Positions 24,599-32,895 of a stretch of DNA of 64,000 nt are shown in pieces. This stretch comes from an uncultured Candidatus Saccharibacteria bacterium (GTDB lineage Bacteria; Patescibacteriota; Saccharimonadia; Saccharimonadales; Saccharimonadaceae). Location of the stretch: NCBI GenBank assembly GCA_947425245.1, contig CANDYU010000003.1:1-64000 (forward strand), written 5' to 3'. Within the stretch, counting starts at the first letter, position 1. Each line of letters begins with the position of its first letter. The notes beneath the pieces are model-generated. The model had not been told where the DNA came from and made no database searches. It saw only the letters and a program-made list of their open reading frames with translations. A program made the translations under genes and the position numbers.

Positions 24599-26029
24599 TT
24601 AAATACGGCGGACTTTAATAGTGTCAGTACCTGCAACCTGGCCATTACCGGACACTACGATAGTAAGCAGCTCAGATTGATTGGCTTTAGGCTGCAAATA
24701 GCCAGAATCTTTAAGTTCTTTGGCCAAATCGACGCCATATGTTTCAGAGTAAGGACGAACAAAGGCAGCATTAGCATAGATTAAGGAAAGCTGATTAGCG
24801 ACATGAGAATCGCTCGTAACAGAGATAACTGGCATATTGGGACGTTCGGCAGCAATAGAATGAGCGGTAGCACCAGTGGCGGTCTCACAAATAATCGCAT
24901 CCGCTCCTATCTTTTTAGCTAAACGGACAGCGGCCGCAGCAATAGCATCATAGTCCTGGTTTTCACCTTCTGGACCATTGTCAATTGAAGAGGTTTCACA
25001 GTTATCTTGAGTATAGAGAATAACCTCTTTCATGGTACTGACGGTCTCAAGAGGATAGTGACCCATAGCAGTTTCTTCAGAAAGCATAACGGTGTCTGCA
25101 CCCTGAATTACGGCGTTAGCTACGTCGCTCACTTCAGCGCGGGTTGGGACCGGGCTATCGACCATGGAACCCATAGTTTGAGTGGCGACGATACAAATCT
25201 TGCCGTGTTCGCGACAGAGGCGGAGCAACTTACGCTGGATAATCGGAACCCGCTCAGCTCCCACTTCATAGGCCATGTCACCACGTGCTACCATGATTGC
25301 ATCGGTTGCTTTAACGATAGCTTCCATGGTTTGATCGTCAGCTACGGCTTTTTTGGTTTCAATTTTAGCGACTACTTTAGCGTTGTAATTGTTTTGCTGA
25401 AGCATTTCGCGAAGTTTGTAAATGTCGTCGGCACTCTGGACGAAGGAGATTGCGATATAGTCAAAATCGCGAGTGGCACCCCACTCTAGATCGGCGATAT
25501 CCTTAGGCGTAAAGACGTCGCCGCCAAAGTCAGTGTCCGGCAGGTTTAGGCCTTTGTTACTGTTCACGAAACCCTTATTTTCAGCAGTGAGACGAATAGC
25601 AGTATCGGAGACGATTTCTTGGACATGGGTACGGATTTTGCCATCGAAAATATAGACCGGCTCGCCTACCTTTACCTTTTCGGCAAGGTTATATTGGACT
25701 GGCAGAGTCAAGCCGCCATCATGTTCTTTCACGGCATAATCAAGGACAATGTCGTCACCCTCGTTAATTTCAAGGTAGTTGTCCTTAATTTGGCCAAGGC
25801 GGATTTTTGGACCTTGAAGATCTTGGAGTAGGGCGACTGGACGGTGGTTCTTTTTCGCGGCAGCACGAACCCAGCCGATTAGTTCGTCCATTGATTCATA
25901 AGAACCATGGGAAAAGTTGAGACGGCAGCCATTCACGCCGGCTGCAACTAATGCTTCGATTTGCTCAGCACTCGCAACGGCTGGACCCATCGTAGCAAGG
26001 ATTTTGGTACGATTTAATTTTTCACTCAT
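24599..26029 (-). CDS. pyk: Pyruvate kinase
   Basis: The 476-residue enzyme carries out the last ATP-yielding step of glycolysis. KILATMGPAVAS, RLNFSHGSYESM, LLQDLQGPKIRLG, AKIETKKAVAD, MVARGDMAYEVG, ATQTMGSMVDSPVPTRAEVSD and the C-terminal allosteric-type domain (ICETATGATAHSIA) are all present. A frame extends six codons upstream, but the -10 box (26036-26041) overlaps that extension. The real ATG at 26029 lies 6 nt from TATAAT, so the message is predicted to be leaderless. Confidence 0.96.
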   Translation of the reverse strand: MSEKLNRTKILATMGPAVASAEQIEALVAAGVNGCRLNFSHGSYESMDELIGWVRAAAKKNHRPVALLQDLQGPKIRLGQIKDNYLEINEGDDIVLDYAVKEHDGGLTLPVQYNLAEKVKVGEPVYIFDGKIRTHVQEIVSDTAIRLTAENKGFVNSNKGLNLPDTDFGGDVFTPKDIADLEWGATRDFDYIAISFVQSADDIYKLREMLQQNNYNAKVVAKIETKKAVADDQTMEAIVKATDAIMVARGDMAYEVGAERVPIIQRKLLRLCREHGKICIVATQTMGSMVDSPVPTRAEVSDVANAVIQGADTVMLSEETAMGHYPLETVSTMKEVILYTQDNCETSSIDNGPEGENQDYDAIAAAAVRLAKKIGADAIICETATGATAHSIAAERPNMPVISVTSDSHVANQLSLIYANAAFVRPYSETYGVDLAKELKDSGYLQPKANQSELLTIVVSGNGQVAGTDTIKVRRI

Positions 26030-26108
26030 TGCTGTATTATAACACACTTTAATACATCTAGGCGAAGGGTTATTTTCAAGGCTTTAAACTTATGCTAATA
26101 TAAGTAGT

Positions 26109-26573
26109 ATGAAGAAGTCATCAAAGAATGGTCGACAGACGAAAAAAACTCGGACAGCCGGGGAAAGACGAGAGATGACGTGGGAAAGTTGGGTCTTGTT
26201 CGGGATTGTTATGACTTCGATTATCGTAATTACGATTGCCCTGTTTAGCCAGCTGGGCGATACACCGACGCAACGTGCCGAAAAAGAGCTGAAAAGACTG
26301 GCCGATGACTATTATGTTCTGTATCTTTATCCGAGGCTAATTGGCTCAAAAAAGACTGCCGAGGAAGCATTGAAGATTTATGACGACGCCGGAGTGCCAA
26401 CGGTATTTTTGAGGCAGATGTTGCATTTTAATGACGATGAAAATATTGAATCGGCAGTTTTTTTTGAGAATCTGAAGTGTAATACAAATACCACTGGAGT
26501 GAGATATTATCCAGTGGAACCTTATGGACCAAGAGATTATACGGTGGACTATATTTGGCACTGCGATATTTAA
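26109..26573 (+). CDS. Single-pass membrane protein of unknown function
   Basis: The 154-residue protein has a very basic N-terminus, one transmembrane helix (VLFGIVMTSIIVITIALFSQ, about 30-52) and an extracytoplasmic domain ending in a Cys-containing segment (LKCNTNTTGVRYYP, WHCDI). The two late cysteines could form a disulfide. Family unknown. A TAATAT box lies 7 nt before ATG, so the start is again near-leaderless. Confidence 0.65.
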   Translation: MKKSSKNGRQTKKTRTAGERREMTWESWVLFGIVMTSIIVITIALFSQLGDTPTQRAEKELKRLADDYYVLYLYPRLIGSKKTAEEALKIYDDAGVPTVFLRQMLHFNDDENIESAVFFENLKCNTNTTGVRYYPVEPYGPRDYTVDYIWHCDI

Positions 26574-26634
26574 AAGAGTGTTTGAATCTTATTGATTAGC
26601 ATGATATACTGCTAATTATAAATAAGGAGTGATT

Positions 26635-27381
26635 ATGTGGGTTTTGGTAGTTTTGGCTACATTATTATTGGTGGTTTTAATACCGGGTGTTCGGATTATT
26701 AATCAATATGAAAGAGGAGTAGTACTGCGTCTAGGCCGCTACTCACGAACACTTAACCCAGGATTCCGAATCATTATTCCTTATATTGACAAGATGCTTA
26801 AGGTTGATATTCGAACGACACCTATGGACATTCCGAAGCAAGAGGTGATTACGAGAGATAATGTTACTGTAAATGTGGATGCCGTGGTTTATGCAAGAGT
26901 GATTGATGCACAAAAGGCAGTACTCGAGACGACGAATTATAAATACGCAACCAGTACTTTTGCTCAGACGGCTTTGCGCGATGTGACGGGAAACTTTGAC
27001 CTTGACCAACTTTTGTCGGAACGGGATCAGATTTCGTCGCAGATTCGAGAAATTGTGGATGCTCAGACTGATAAGTGGGGGATTGATATCGAGAGTGTTA
27101 AGCTTCAAAATATCGAATTACCATCAGATATGAAGCGAGCGATGGCGAAACAGGCCGAGGCGGAGCGGGAGCGTCGGGCGGCAATTATCTCTGCAGAAGG
27201 GGAAAAGAGTGCAGCAGTAGCCGTGGCAGAAGCAGCAAGATTACTTGCTCAGACTCCAGGCGGGATTAATATTCGAACCCTGCAGACGTTAGAAAAGATT
27301 AGTGCTGATCCATCACAGAAGACAGTTGTTTTGTTGCCTACTGATTTGACTGACAAGATGACGCGTGGGTTTCACGGATAA
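26635..27381 (+). CDS. SPFH/stomatin-like (slipin) membrane protein
   Basis: The 248-residue protein has an N-terminal membrane anchor (WVLVVLATLLLVVLIPG), the band-7 domain (NQYERGVVLRLGRYSRTLNPG, MDIPKQEVITRDNVTVNVDA, VLETTNYKYATSTFAQTALR) and a helical alanine/glutamate-rich tail (KQAEAERERRAAIISAEGE). Slipins form membrane microdomain scaffolds. An NfeD partner often neighbours them but none is visible here. I start at ATG 26635, 5 nt after AAGGAG, rather than the in-frame GTG at 26629. Confidence 0.93.
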   Translation: MWVLVVLATLLLVVLIPGVRIINQYERGVVLRLGRYSRTLNPGFRIIIPYIDKMLKVDIRTTPMDIPKQEVITRDNVTVNVDAVVYARVIDAQKAVLETTNYKYATSTFAQTALRDVTGNFDLDQLLSERDQISSQIREIVDAQTDKWGIDIESVKLQNIELPSDMKRAMAKQAEAERERRAAIISAEGEKSAAVAVAEAARLLAQTPGGINIRTLQTLEKISADPSQKTVVLLPTDLTDKMTRGFHG

Positions 27382-27403
27382 GGATGGCTTCGATATTTTT
27401 CAG

Positions 27404-27432
27404 TTGACAAATTAAACGATTTTTAGTAGAAT
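27404..27432 (+). promoter_or_regulatory. Sigma70-type promoter of tRNA-Glu
   Basis: TTGACA (27404-27409) and TAGAAT (27427-27432) are separated by 17 bp, and the tRNA begins 9 nt after the -10 box. Confidence 0.85.
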
Positions 27433-27440
27433 GGGGGTAT

Positions 27441-27515
27441 GGTCTCTTAGTATAACGGTTAGTACAACGGGTTTTCATCCCGTCAACGCGGGTTCGACTC
27501 CCGCAGAGATCACCA
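27441..27515 (+). tRNA. tRNA-Glu (TTC anticodon)
   Basis: The acceptor GGTCTCT pairs with AGAGATC, the anticodon stem ACGGG/CCCGT encloses TTTTCAT (anticodon TTC), and the T arm is GCGGG-TTCGACT-CCCGC. CCA is encoded at the 3' end. Confidence 0.95.
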
Positions 27516-27519
27516 TTGA

Positions 27520-27549
27520 AGCATTTTCAGGGTTTGAAGATGCTTTTTT
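27520..27549 (+). terminator. Intrinsic terminator of tRNA-Glu
   Basis: AGCATTTTCA pairs with TGAAGATGCT (one mismatch) around GGGTT and is followed by TTTTTT. Confidence 0.8.
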
Positions 27550-27566
27550 AGTGACGGTAATAGACG

Positions 27567-27592
27567 AAAATGCCCGCCAGAACGGCGGGGCA
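27567..27592 (-). terminator. Intrinsic terminator of the HExxH gene
   Basis: TGCCC.GCC/GGC.GGGCA stem with a TTCT loop on the minus strand, followed by TTTT. Nearly the same GCCG-TTCT-GGCGGG hairpin ends the gene at 43230. Confidence 0.85.
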
Positions 27593-27607
27593 ATTATTTA
27601 GAATTAT

Positions 27608-28333
27608 TTAGTGACAAATAGGAAGACTATAGAAAACATTTCTTTCGCCCGTAATACGGCCGCTCAGGTAAGCCTCTTGGAAGAGTGTCTCAATCCAATC
27701 CATAATGAAAGCGTTAAAGCGGTACGCTTCCCGCTCGCTGAGTTGTTCTCCATACCCGGATAAGTCATCGTCTGGCTCGATAGAGCAGAGCATATTAACG
27801 GCATACAGGGCACCCAATGGGGCAGAGCTGGGAGATATACCTAAGAAGCCGACGCTCCGGATCCAATTTAGTCCACACATCGTCTGATAGGCGTGCCACA
27901 TTTCGTGAGCCACTATCTCGACATAAGTACTGGCTGGTTGATGACGCCATAGATCCTTATCAATGAGGAGCTTAGATTCTGTCAGTATGTTGTTCTCTAT
28001 CACTGCACGATACAAGAAGACCCCACCAAACTGCCGACGGGAGTGCGGCGTGCTGGAGACCGTAACGTCAACACTCTGTTTGACGCCGACGATTTGCCGG
28101 AAGTAATCAACGGTGGACCGGATACCTGTGATAAATCCCTGGGTAACATAGATGCGACTCAGCTCTAACAAATCATCGATAACTATGTGCTGGGCGACTT
28201 TCTGGAAGAGCAAATCCGTACGCGACAGGTCCGGATTAACAAAGACCGCCTCGTACCAAGATATGAGATGCTGATCACTGATGCCAAGATTTTGCAATGC
28301 CTGGAGGCATCGCATCGTAGTTCTCAATTCCAT
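27608..28333 (-). CDS. Putative zinc metallopeptidase-like protein (HExxH), family unknown
   Basis: The 241-residue protein has no signal peptide or membrane helix. It contains AHEMWHAYQ, a textbook HExxH zinc site (near residue 150), and a later Glu in SEREAYRFNAF that could be the third ligand, as in SprT-like and related peptidases. The size and single-domain layout fit a small metallopeptidase, but the fold is not recognised and activity is unproven. The start at 28333 follows AAGGAGG, and an upstream in-frame extension is leader. An 18-bp hairpin lies in the leader. Confidence 0.65.
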   Translation of the reverse strand: MELRTTMRCLQALQNLGISDQHLISWYEAVFVNPDLSRTDLLFQKVAQHIVIDDLLELSRIYVTQGFITGIRSTVDYFRQIVGVKQSVDVTVSSTPHSRRQFGGVFLYRAVIENNILTESKLLIDKDLWRHQPASTYVEIVAHEMWHAYQTMCGLNWIRSVGFLGISPSSAPLGALYAVNMLCSIEPDDDLSGYGEQLSEREAYRFNAFIMDWIETLFQEAYLSGRITGERNVFYSLPICH

Positions 28334-28368
28334 AATTCCCTCCTTGTTGTAAGATACAAAACCTATAG

Positions 28369-28407
28369 GTATACAGTAGTTTTTGTACAACAAAAACTAC
28401 TGCATAC
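28369..28407 (-). promoter_or_regulatory. Strong leader hairpin upstream of the HExxH gene
   Basis: The arms GTATGCAGTAGTTTTTGT and ACAAAAACTACTGTATAC form an 18-bp stem (one wobble) with a 3-nt loop in the minus-strand RNA. It lies between the TATAAT box and the AAGGAGG ribosome site. No U-run follows, so regulation at translation or RNA stability is more likely than termination. Confidence 0.6.
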
Positions 28408-28529
28408 GAGCTAGAACCAGTGGTTTCGCTGGTCTATACTTTCCATTATAGCACAGATTTTATATTATGTCAAGAGGAAAATCGTGACATTCTGGACGAG
28501 GGCTAGAAAAATTGTTATAATACCTCTAT

Positions 28530-28604
28530 GGTGCCATCGTTCAACGGATAGGACATAGACCCTCTAAGTCTACAATGCTGGTTCGATTCCAGCTGGCACT
28601 ACCA
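28530..28604 (+). tRNA. tRNA-Arg (TCT anticodon) with C33
   Basis: GGTGCCA pairs with TGGCACT, and the D stem GTTC/GGAC, anticodon stem TAGAC/GTCTA and T arm GCTGG-TTCGATT-CCAGC are intact, with CCA encoded. The anticodon loop is CCTCTAA, so position 33, nearly always U, is C. TATAAT (28516-28521) lies 9 nt upstream. It ends 11 nt from the convergent kinase gene. Confidence 0.92.
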
Positions 28605-28615
28605 TAAGTTGTAAG

Positions 28616-29560
28616 TTAGAATTCGATAGTAAAGGTAGTGAAGTTCTGGTCGGAATCGGCGGAGAGTTGCCAATGGTTGCGTTTGGCGATAGCGGAGGCG
28701 ATGGCGAGGCCGAGACCAACGCCAGAGGATGATTTGTCAGTCTGATAGAAGCGTTCAAAGATATGGGGGAGATCGCTAGGCGGGATGGTTTGACCGTCGT
28801 TTTGGAGGGATAGTTTGCGATCTTGATAAGTGAGGCGGATTTCGTGGTCACAATATTTGATTGCGTTATCAAGAAGAATGCCAAGGAGTTGCTCAAGGTC
28901 GGCCCGGACAGCTGTTAGGCGAGGCTTGGCGGGAGTTAGGGAGACCTGGAGGTTGATTTTTTGGGCAGAAAGGCGTGCCTCAAAGTCGGAAGTGACGGAT
29001 TGGATAAGCGGGGCGAGAGCTACTGGTTTTGCGGGCTGAGAAGTGACCGTGACGCTGGAGGCATCGATCTTCGCAAGAGCTAACAGGTCGCGGTTAAGAC
29101 AGGTGAGAGCTTGAACCTCGCGAGAGATATTGTCAATCCAGCGGTTATCCTGGATATCAGCGGCTTCCAAATTAGCACTGATGGCAGCGAGAGGAGTTTT
29201 AATTTCGTGGCTAGCGTTGGCGATGAAAGTTTTTTGTGACTCGTAGGCCTCCTTGATTGGATGAATGGCTGCCTCGGCCCAGAAATAGGAGGCTATAGCA
29301 ACGGCGAGTTCGACCATAATTCCAGTGGTGATGAGTGAAGTAAGGAGAGAATCTAAGGTAGCACGGCGATCGGAGATGACGCGTTCTTGTACTACTTCGA
29401 CGACAGTAGTAGAGTATTCAAGGGTGTTAACGGTAACCGGCGGGCGAGATTTGAGCGAGGAACGAGCTATCATGTAAATTGTCGAAAAAGCCACGACTAA
29501 AACGATAGTGGTTATGGCGAGATTGATAAGAATGAGTCGGTTGCGGAGGCTATGAAACAT
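28616..29560 (-). CDS. Membrane sensor histidine kinase
   Basis: The 314-residue kinase has two transmembrane helices (about 9-31 and 70-92) flanking a short extracytoplasmic loop of about 38 residues, no HAMP domain that I can see, the H-box FIANASHEIKTPLAAISANL, N-box LLGILLDNAIKYCDHE, F-box FERFYQTDKSSS and G2 GVGLGLAIASAIAKRN. It forms a two-component pair with the regulator encoded immediately upstream: the regulator's stop and the kinase ATG are only a few bases apart, so translation is coupled. Confidence 0.93.
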   Translation of the reverse strand: MFHSLRNRLILINLAITTIVLVVAFSTIYMIARSSLKSRPPVTVNTLEYSTTVVEVVQERVISDRRATLDSLLTSLITTGIMVELAVAIASYFWAEAAIHPIKEAYESQKTFIANASHEIKTPLAAISANLEAADIQDNRWIDNISREVQALTCLNRDLLALAKIDASSVTVTSQPAKPVALAPLIQSVTSDFEARLSAQKINLQVSLTPAKPRLTAVRADLEQLLGILLDNAIKYCDHEIRLTYQDRKLSLQNDGQTIPPSDLPHIFERFYQTDKSSSGVGLGLAIASAIAKRNHWQLSADSDQNFTTFTIEF

Positions 29561-29563
29561 ATG

Positions 29564-30220
29564 CTAACCCTTATCAGTAATCTTATAGCCGAGGCTGCGG
29601 ACTGTCTTGATCTGGATGTTTGAACCGAGCTGTTGGAGTTTTTTGCGTAAATAGCTAATATAAACCTCGACATAACTATCAACCGCATCGTGTCCCCAAA
29701 CGCGTGCTAGAATGCGCTCCTTAGACTGGACCTGGTCAGGGGTACGGAGGAGTAGCTCGATAATTTCGGCTTCTTTGGCGGTCAATGGCAAGCTGTTAAG
29801 GGTGCGTTCAGTAATATCATAGGTAAGATCGCCATAAGAAAGAGTTTGGCTGGCCTGGAGAGGCGGGCGGCGAGTGAGAGCGTTAATTCGGGCAATCAAT
29901 TCAGCGGTCTTGAAGGGCTTGGCTAGGTAATCGTCTGCACCAGCTTCGAGGCCGCGAATTTTGTCGTCGACCTCAGAGAGTGCCGAGAGCATAATGATTG
30001 GCGTAGGGTTTTGACGTTGACGGAGAGAGCGGAGGACTTCGATACCGGAAAGCTTAGGTAACATGATGTCCAGTACTATACAGTCGTAGTTCCCCGTAGA
30101 GGCTAACTCTAGGCCGTCGTTGCCATTATCGGCCCAATCGACCGTAATATTAGCCTTCTTGAGTAGATGAATGACCGCGTCGGCTAGGTATTTTTCATCT
30201 TCAACATATAGAACTCTCAT
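29564..30220 (-). CDS. OmpR/PhoB-family response regulator
   Basis: The 218-residue regulator has a receiver domain (VLYVEDEKYLADAV, phospho-Asp in YDCIVLDIMLPKLSG, Lys in DYLAKPFK) and a winged-helix DNA-binding domain (LPLTAKEAEIIELLLRTPDQ, RVWGHDAVDSYVEVYISYLR). It is the transcriptional output of the kinase downstream. TATAAT lies 7 nt before ATG with no ribosome site, predicting a leaderless bicistronic mRNA. Confidence 0.95.
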   Translation of the reverse strand: MRVLYVEDEKYLADAVIHLLKKANITVDWADNGNDGLELASTGNYDCIVLDIMLPKLSGIEVLRSLRQRQNPTPIIMLSALSEVDDKIRGLEAGADDYLAKPFKTAELIARINALTRRPPLQASQTLSYGDLTYDITERTLNSLPLTAKEAEIIELLLRTPDQVQSKERILARVWGHDAVDSYVEVYISYLRKKLQQLGSNIQIKTVRSLGYKITDKG

Positions 30221-30266
30221 AACTATGATTATAGAGGACGAAGGTTAATTTTGGCTTAGATTCGGG

Positions 30267-31070
30267 TTATTTCACCAGGCGGTAATAAATCGATGGAGCG
30301 AAACGAACTGGAGCAAGTAGGCCTTGTGCACCTCTTTCAAGACGGACAAGGCTCTTAGTGCCGAAGATTTTTTTCAGCTTGGCACTGCGGAAGTTGGAGA
30401 CCGAAAGCACCTTGTCGATTTTAAAGCCGGACTTATGAAAGATAGCTTCGATGTATTTTGGGTGGTAGTTATAAAAACCGTCCTGGTCGACATTTTTGAG
30501 GTGGACTGGTTCGAGACTAAATGGGTTAATGTCGGATTTTTTGAACCAATAGCGGAACATCTTGGGCAGAGTCTTCTTGTTAGCAACCTCAATGACTGCT
30601 ACTCCGCCCGGCTTAAGAACTCTATAAAGCTCATCGGAAACTTTTTGCATGTCCTTAAAATGGTGCGTGGCACGAATCATCATGAGAGCGTCAAAACTAT
30701 CTTTCTTAAATGGCAAGTCATAAATATCACCAGCCTTGGTCTTAAGCTTGTTTCCATAGAGCTCTTTAGCCTGGGCTAACTCGGTTTTAGAATAATCAAA
30801 GAGTGTGGCAACCGTAGCACGGGGCAAATACTCGTCCGCTAAACGACCATATCCGCCAGCAATGTCGACAAAATTGCCCATGCGGTTTGGAAGGAGCCGG
30901 CGGATTGCCATGCGGTCGGCAGCATCTTCGTATTTACGATCAGCATTTTCCCAAAAAATCTTCTTGTAGTCATAGCCATTGTAATCCGAAATAACTTTCG
31001 GATGATTTGTAGATGTGGCTTTTTGCTCCGTAGTTGACGAAGCGGATTTCTTCGCAGTTTCTTTCGTCAT
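30267..31070 (-). CDS. Class I SAM-dependent methyltransferase
   Basis: The 267-residue protein has a Lys/Ser/Thr-rich N-terminus followed by a UbiE-like methyltransferase fold: motif I NFVDIAGGYGRLADEYL, GDIYDLPFKKDSFDALMM, and LYRVLKPGGVAVIEVANK. The substrate is unknown; related enzymes methylate small molecules, quinones or lipids. A TATAAT box lies 10 nt upstream of ATG with a GAG-like ribosome site. Confidence 0.85.
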   Translation of the reverse strand: MTKETAKKSASSTTEQKATSTNHPKVISDYNGYDYKKIFWENADRKYEDAADRMAIRRLLPNRMGNFVDIAGGYGRLADEYLPRATVATLFDYSKTELAQAKELYGNKLKTKAGDIYDLPFKKDSFDALMMIRATHHFKDMQKVSDELYRVLKPGGVAVIEVANKKTLPKMFRYWFKKSDINPFSLEPVHLKNVDQDGFYNYHPKYIEAIFHKSGFKIDKVLSVSNFRSAKLKKIFGTKSLVRLERGAQGLLAPVRFAPSIYYRLVK

Positions 31071-31096
31071 AATCTCTTTGATTATATCACAGAATA

Positions 31097-31471
31097 CTAG
31101 CGAGAGCGGTGAGTTTTTGAGGTTAGTCGATAGCTTAAGGCGACAAGCGATTGGAGCTGCTCAACTGGAAAGTTTCGGTCAAGCAATATGGTAATCCAAT
31201 GTCGCTTGTTCATGTGATAGGCTGGAAGGATGCCTGGCTCACGAAGCAAATCATCAATAAGATCTGGGTCGCACTTGAGATTGATGAAGTCAACTTCGCC
31301 ATCACAACCGAGATGCAGGGCTTGATGATCCACATTCGCTACTAAGGCAAACCATTTGCGGTTTTCAGTGTGACGATAGACTGCGTAGCTGGGAGTTGAC
31401 TCCCAGGGATAGTCTACTATAACTCCTCCAAACTCTTGGCGAATAAAAGCTTCGACTTCTGTGCGATTCAT
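31097..31471 (-). CDS. MmcQ/YjbR family protein
   Basis: The 124-residue protein fits the MmcQ/YjbR (DUF419) family: WFALVANVDHQALHLG, FINLKCDPDLIDDLLREPGI, PAYHMNKRHWITILLD. The fold binds DNA-like surfaces (CyaY-like/double-wing), but its role is unknown. TATAAT ends 6 nt before ATG (leaderless). Confidence 0.85.
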   Translation of the reverse strand: MNRTEVEAFIRQEFGGVIVDYPWESTPSYAVYRHTENRKWFALVANVDHQALHLGCDGEVDFINLKCDPDLIDDLLREPGILPAYHMNKRHWITILLDRNFPVEQLQSLVALSYRLTSKTHRSR

Positions 31472-31507
31472 AATTCAATTATACAATATTGGCTGGTTGA
31501 TAAACAA

Positions 31508-31544
31508 AATAAGACCACTGCTCTATAACGGGGCGGGTCTTATT
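31508..31544 (-). terminator. Intrinsic terminator of the tRNA-Val/tRNA-Lys transcript
   Basis: AATAAGACC/GGTCTTATT stem with a GC-rich loop, ending in TTTTG on the minus strand. Confidence 0.75.
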
Positions 31545-31573
31545 CCTATGGGTAAAACTCATCATTTTATGAA

Positions 31574-31650
31574 TGGTGAGCCGGGAGAGGCTCGAACTCT
31601 CGACACCGGGCTTAAAAGGCCCGTGCTCTAACCTACTGAGCTACCGGCCC
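31574..31650 (-). tRNA. tRNA-Lys (TTT anticodon)
   Basis: GGGCCGG pairs with CCGGCTC, the anticodon stem CGGGC/GCCCG encloses CTTTTAA (anticodon TTT), and the T arm is GAGAG-TTCGAGC-CTCTC. CCA is encoded. It follows tRNA-Val by 9 nt in the same transcript. Confidence 0.95.
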
Positions 31651-31659
31651 ATAATCACA

Positions 31660-31736
31660 TGGTGGGCGATAGAGGATTCGAACCTCTGACCTCGTCTACG
31701 TCAAAGACGCGCTCTAGCCAACTGAGCTAACCGCCC
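31660..31736 (-). tRNA. tRNA-Val (GAC anticodon)
   Basis: GGGCGGT pairs with ATCGCCC, the anticodon stem CGTCT/AGACG encloses TTGACGT (anticodon GAC), and the T arm is AGAGG-TTCGAAT-CCTCT. CCA is encoded. A minus-strand TATAAT box lies just upstream and drives tRNA-Val then tRNA-Lys. Confidence 0.95.
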
Positions 31737-31817
31737 ATAGCATAACTATGGTTATATCGTCATTATATCATAAGAGGCTGATTTTGTGTAGAGGTTTTCT
31801 GTGGCTGATTCCCCGTC

Positions 31818-32705
31818 TTATGGTTTAGCTTGATCTTGAGGCTTAGTTTTGACGGATTTAGGTTCATCATTAGGTTGAGTTTCTCTAGACTTAGAATCCG
31901 ACACTGACTCCCTCACGATTGCCAGCAGCTCCTCGTCATCGGGTTTATAGATGTGGTGTATGATTACCATGGAGATAATCGCAATTACGATCACTACGCC
32001 GGCAACGACAGCAAAGATCCAGATTAAGTCGTCAGTATTCACATCATCAATAATGCTATGGCCTGAATCTGGCTGGAACGGAGACTCGTCGGATGGGTTA
32101 GTTGATCCCTGATTGGAGTGATCATCGGAAGTGTTTTGGTCGGACTGCACTTGGCCAGACGAAGGGCTGTCGGGATTTTGGGTGGAGCTTGGATTAGAAG
32201 TGTTGGGCTGCGAATTACTAGATGAGCCGTTGTTGGAATTGCCCGAAGATTGGGAGGATGAGGAGTTGTTGGTGCCGGTATTCGTGCTGGAGTTATTTGA
32301 GTTATTTGAGTTATTTGAGTTATTTGAGTTATTGGAGTTATTGGAGCTACCAGATGAGCCTGATTGGTTGCCAGAGGAAGAACCAGAATTGTTTGGTTTC
32401 GATGGTCGATTGAGACTATCGTCGGCATCGCCGTAGCCGTCACCACCCTGGTTAGATCCGGCACCGGAATTAGAGCCCGATGCGTCAGAACCGCCCTGTG
32501 AATCGTCTGGTGGAGTTGCATCACCGGAGTCGCCTTGGTCGGGGTTTTCATTGCCTTGGTCGGGTTGTTCAGAGGAGCTACCGGAATTGCCGCTTTGATC
32601 GCCGTCTGCCAAAACAGGGGCTGACATTATGACAGCAGAGAGAGCAAAAAGACAGAAAAAAATACTAAAGTACTGACAAAATGAACGGTTTTTGACGGTT
32701 TTCAA
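31818..32705 (-). CDS. Secreted, Ser/Asn-rich low-complexity protein with C-terminal membrane anchor
   Basis: The 295-residue protein has a signal peptide (SIFFCLFALSAVIMSAPVLA), about 190 residues of Ser/Asn/Gly/Asp/Gln-rich low complexity including NNS repeats (32290-32343), and one transmembrane helix near residues 228-251 (WIFAVVAGVVIVIAIISMVI) with a charged cytoplasmic tail. It looks like a stalk that projects from the cell surface. The start appears to be TTG at 32705, 6-7 nt after GGGAG. It lies at the end of the surface-protein cluster. Function unknown. Confidence 0.75.
   Translation of the reverse strand: MKTVKNRSFCQYFSIFFCLFALSAVIMSAPVLADGDQSGNSGSSSEQPDQGNENPDQGDSGDATPPDDSQGGSDASGSNSGAGSNQGGDGYGDADDSLNRPSKPNNSGSSSGNQSGSSGSSNNSNNSNNSNNSNNSNNSSTNTGTNNSSSSQSSGNSNNGSSSNSQPNTSNPSSTQNPDSPSSGQVQSDQNTSDDHSNQGSTNPSDESPFQPDSGHSIIDDVNTDDLIWIFAVVAGVVIVIAIISMVIIHHIYKPDDEELLAIVRESVSDSKSRETQPNDEPKSVKTKPQDQAKP
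32290..32343 (+). repeat. Six-copy 9-bp tandem repeat coding NNS
   Basis: The unit GAGTTATTT is repeated four times exactly, then twice as GAGTTATTG. Nine-base units keep the frame, so copy-number change would alter stalk length without breaking the protein. Confidence 0.9.
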
Positions 32706-32895
32706 GGTTTTCTCCCAAAACTATAGTTATTCTTAACTTTATTGTAGCACACTTTTCAAAAATAGTCAACTAGCGTTACAATTTTATGGCTAAATTACAG
32801 TCAGGTTATGTAACGGGTCGATTTACGTGTTGATTACAACGAAAACACCAGCTGTTTGGCTGGTGTTTCATGCTTTATATGGCCAGGATGAGTTA

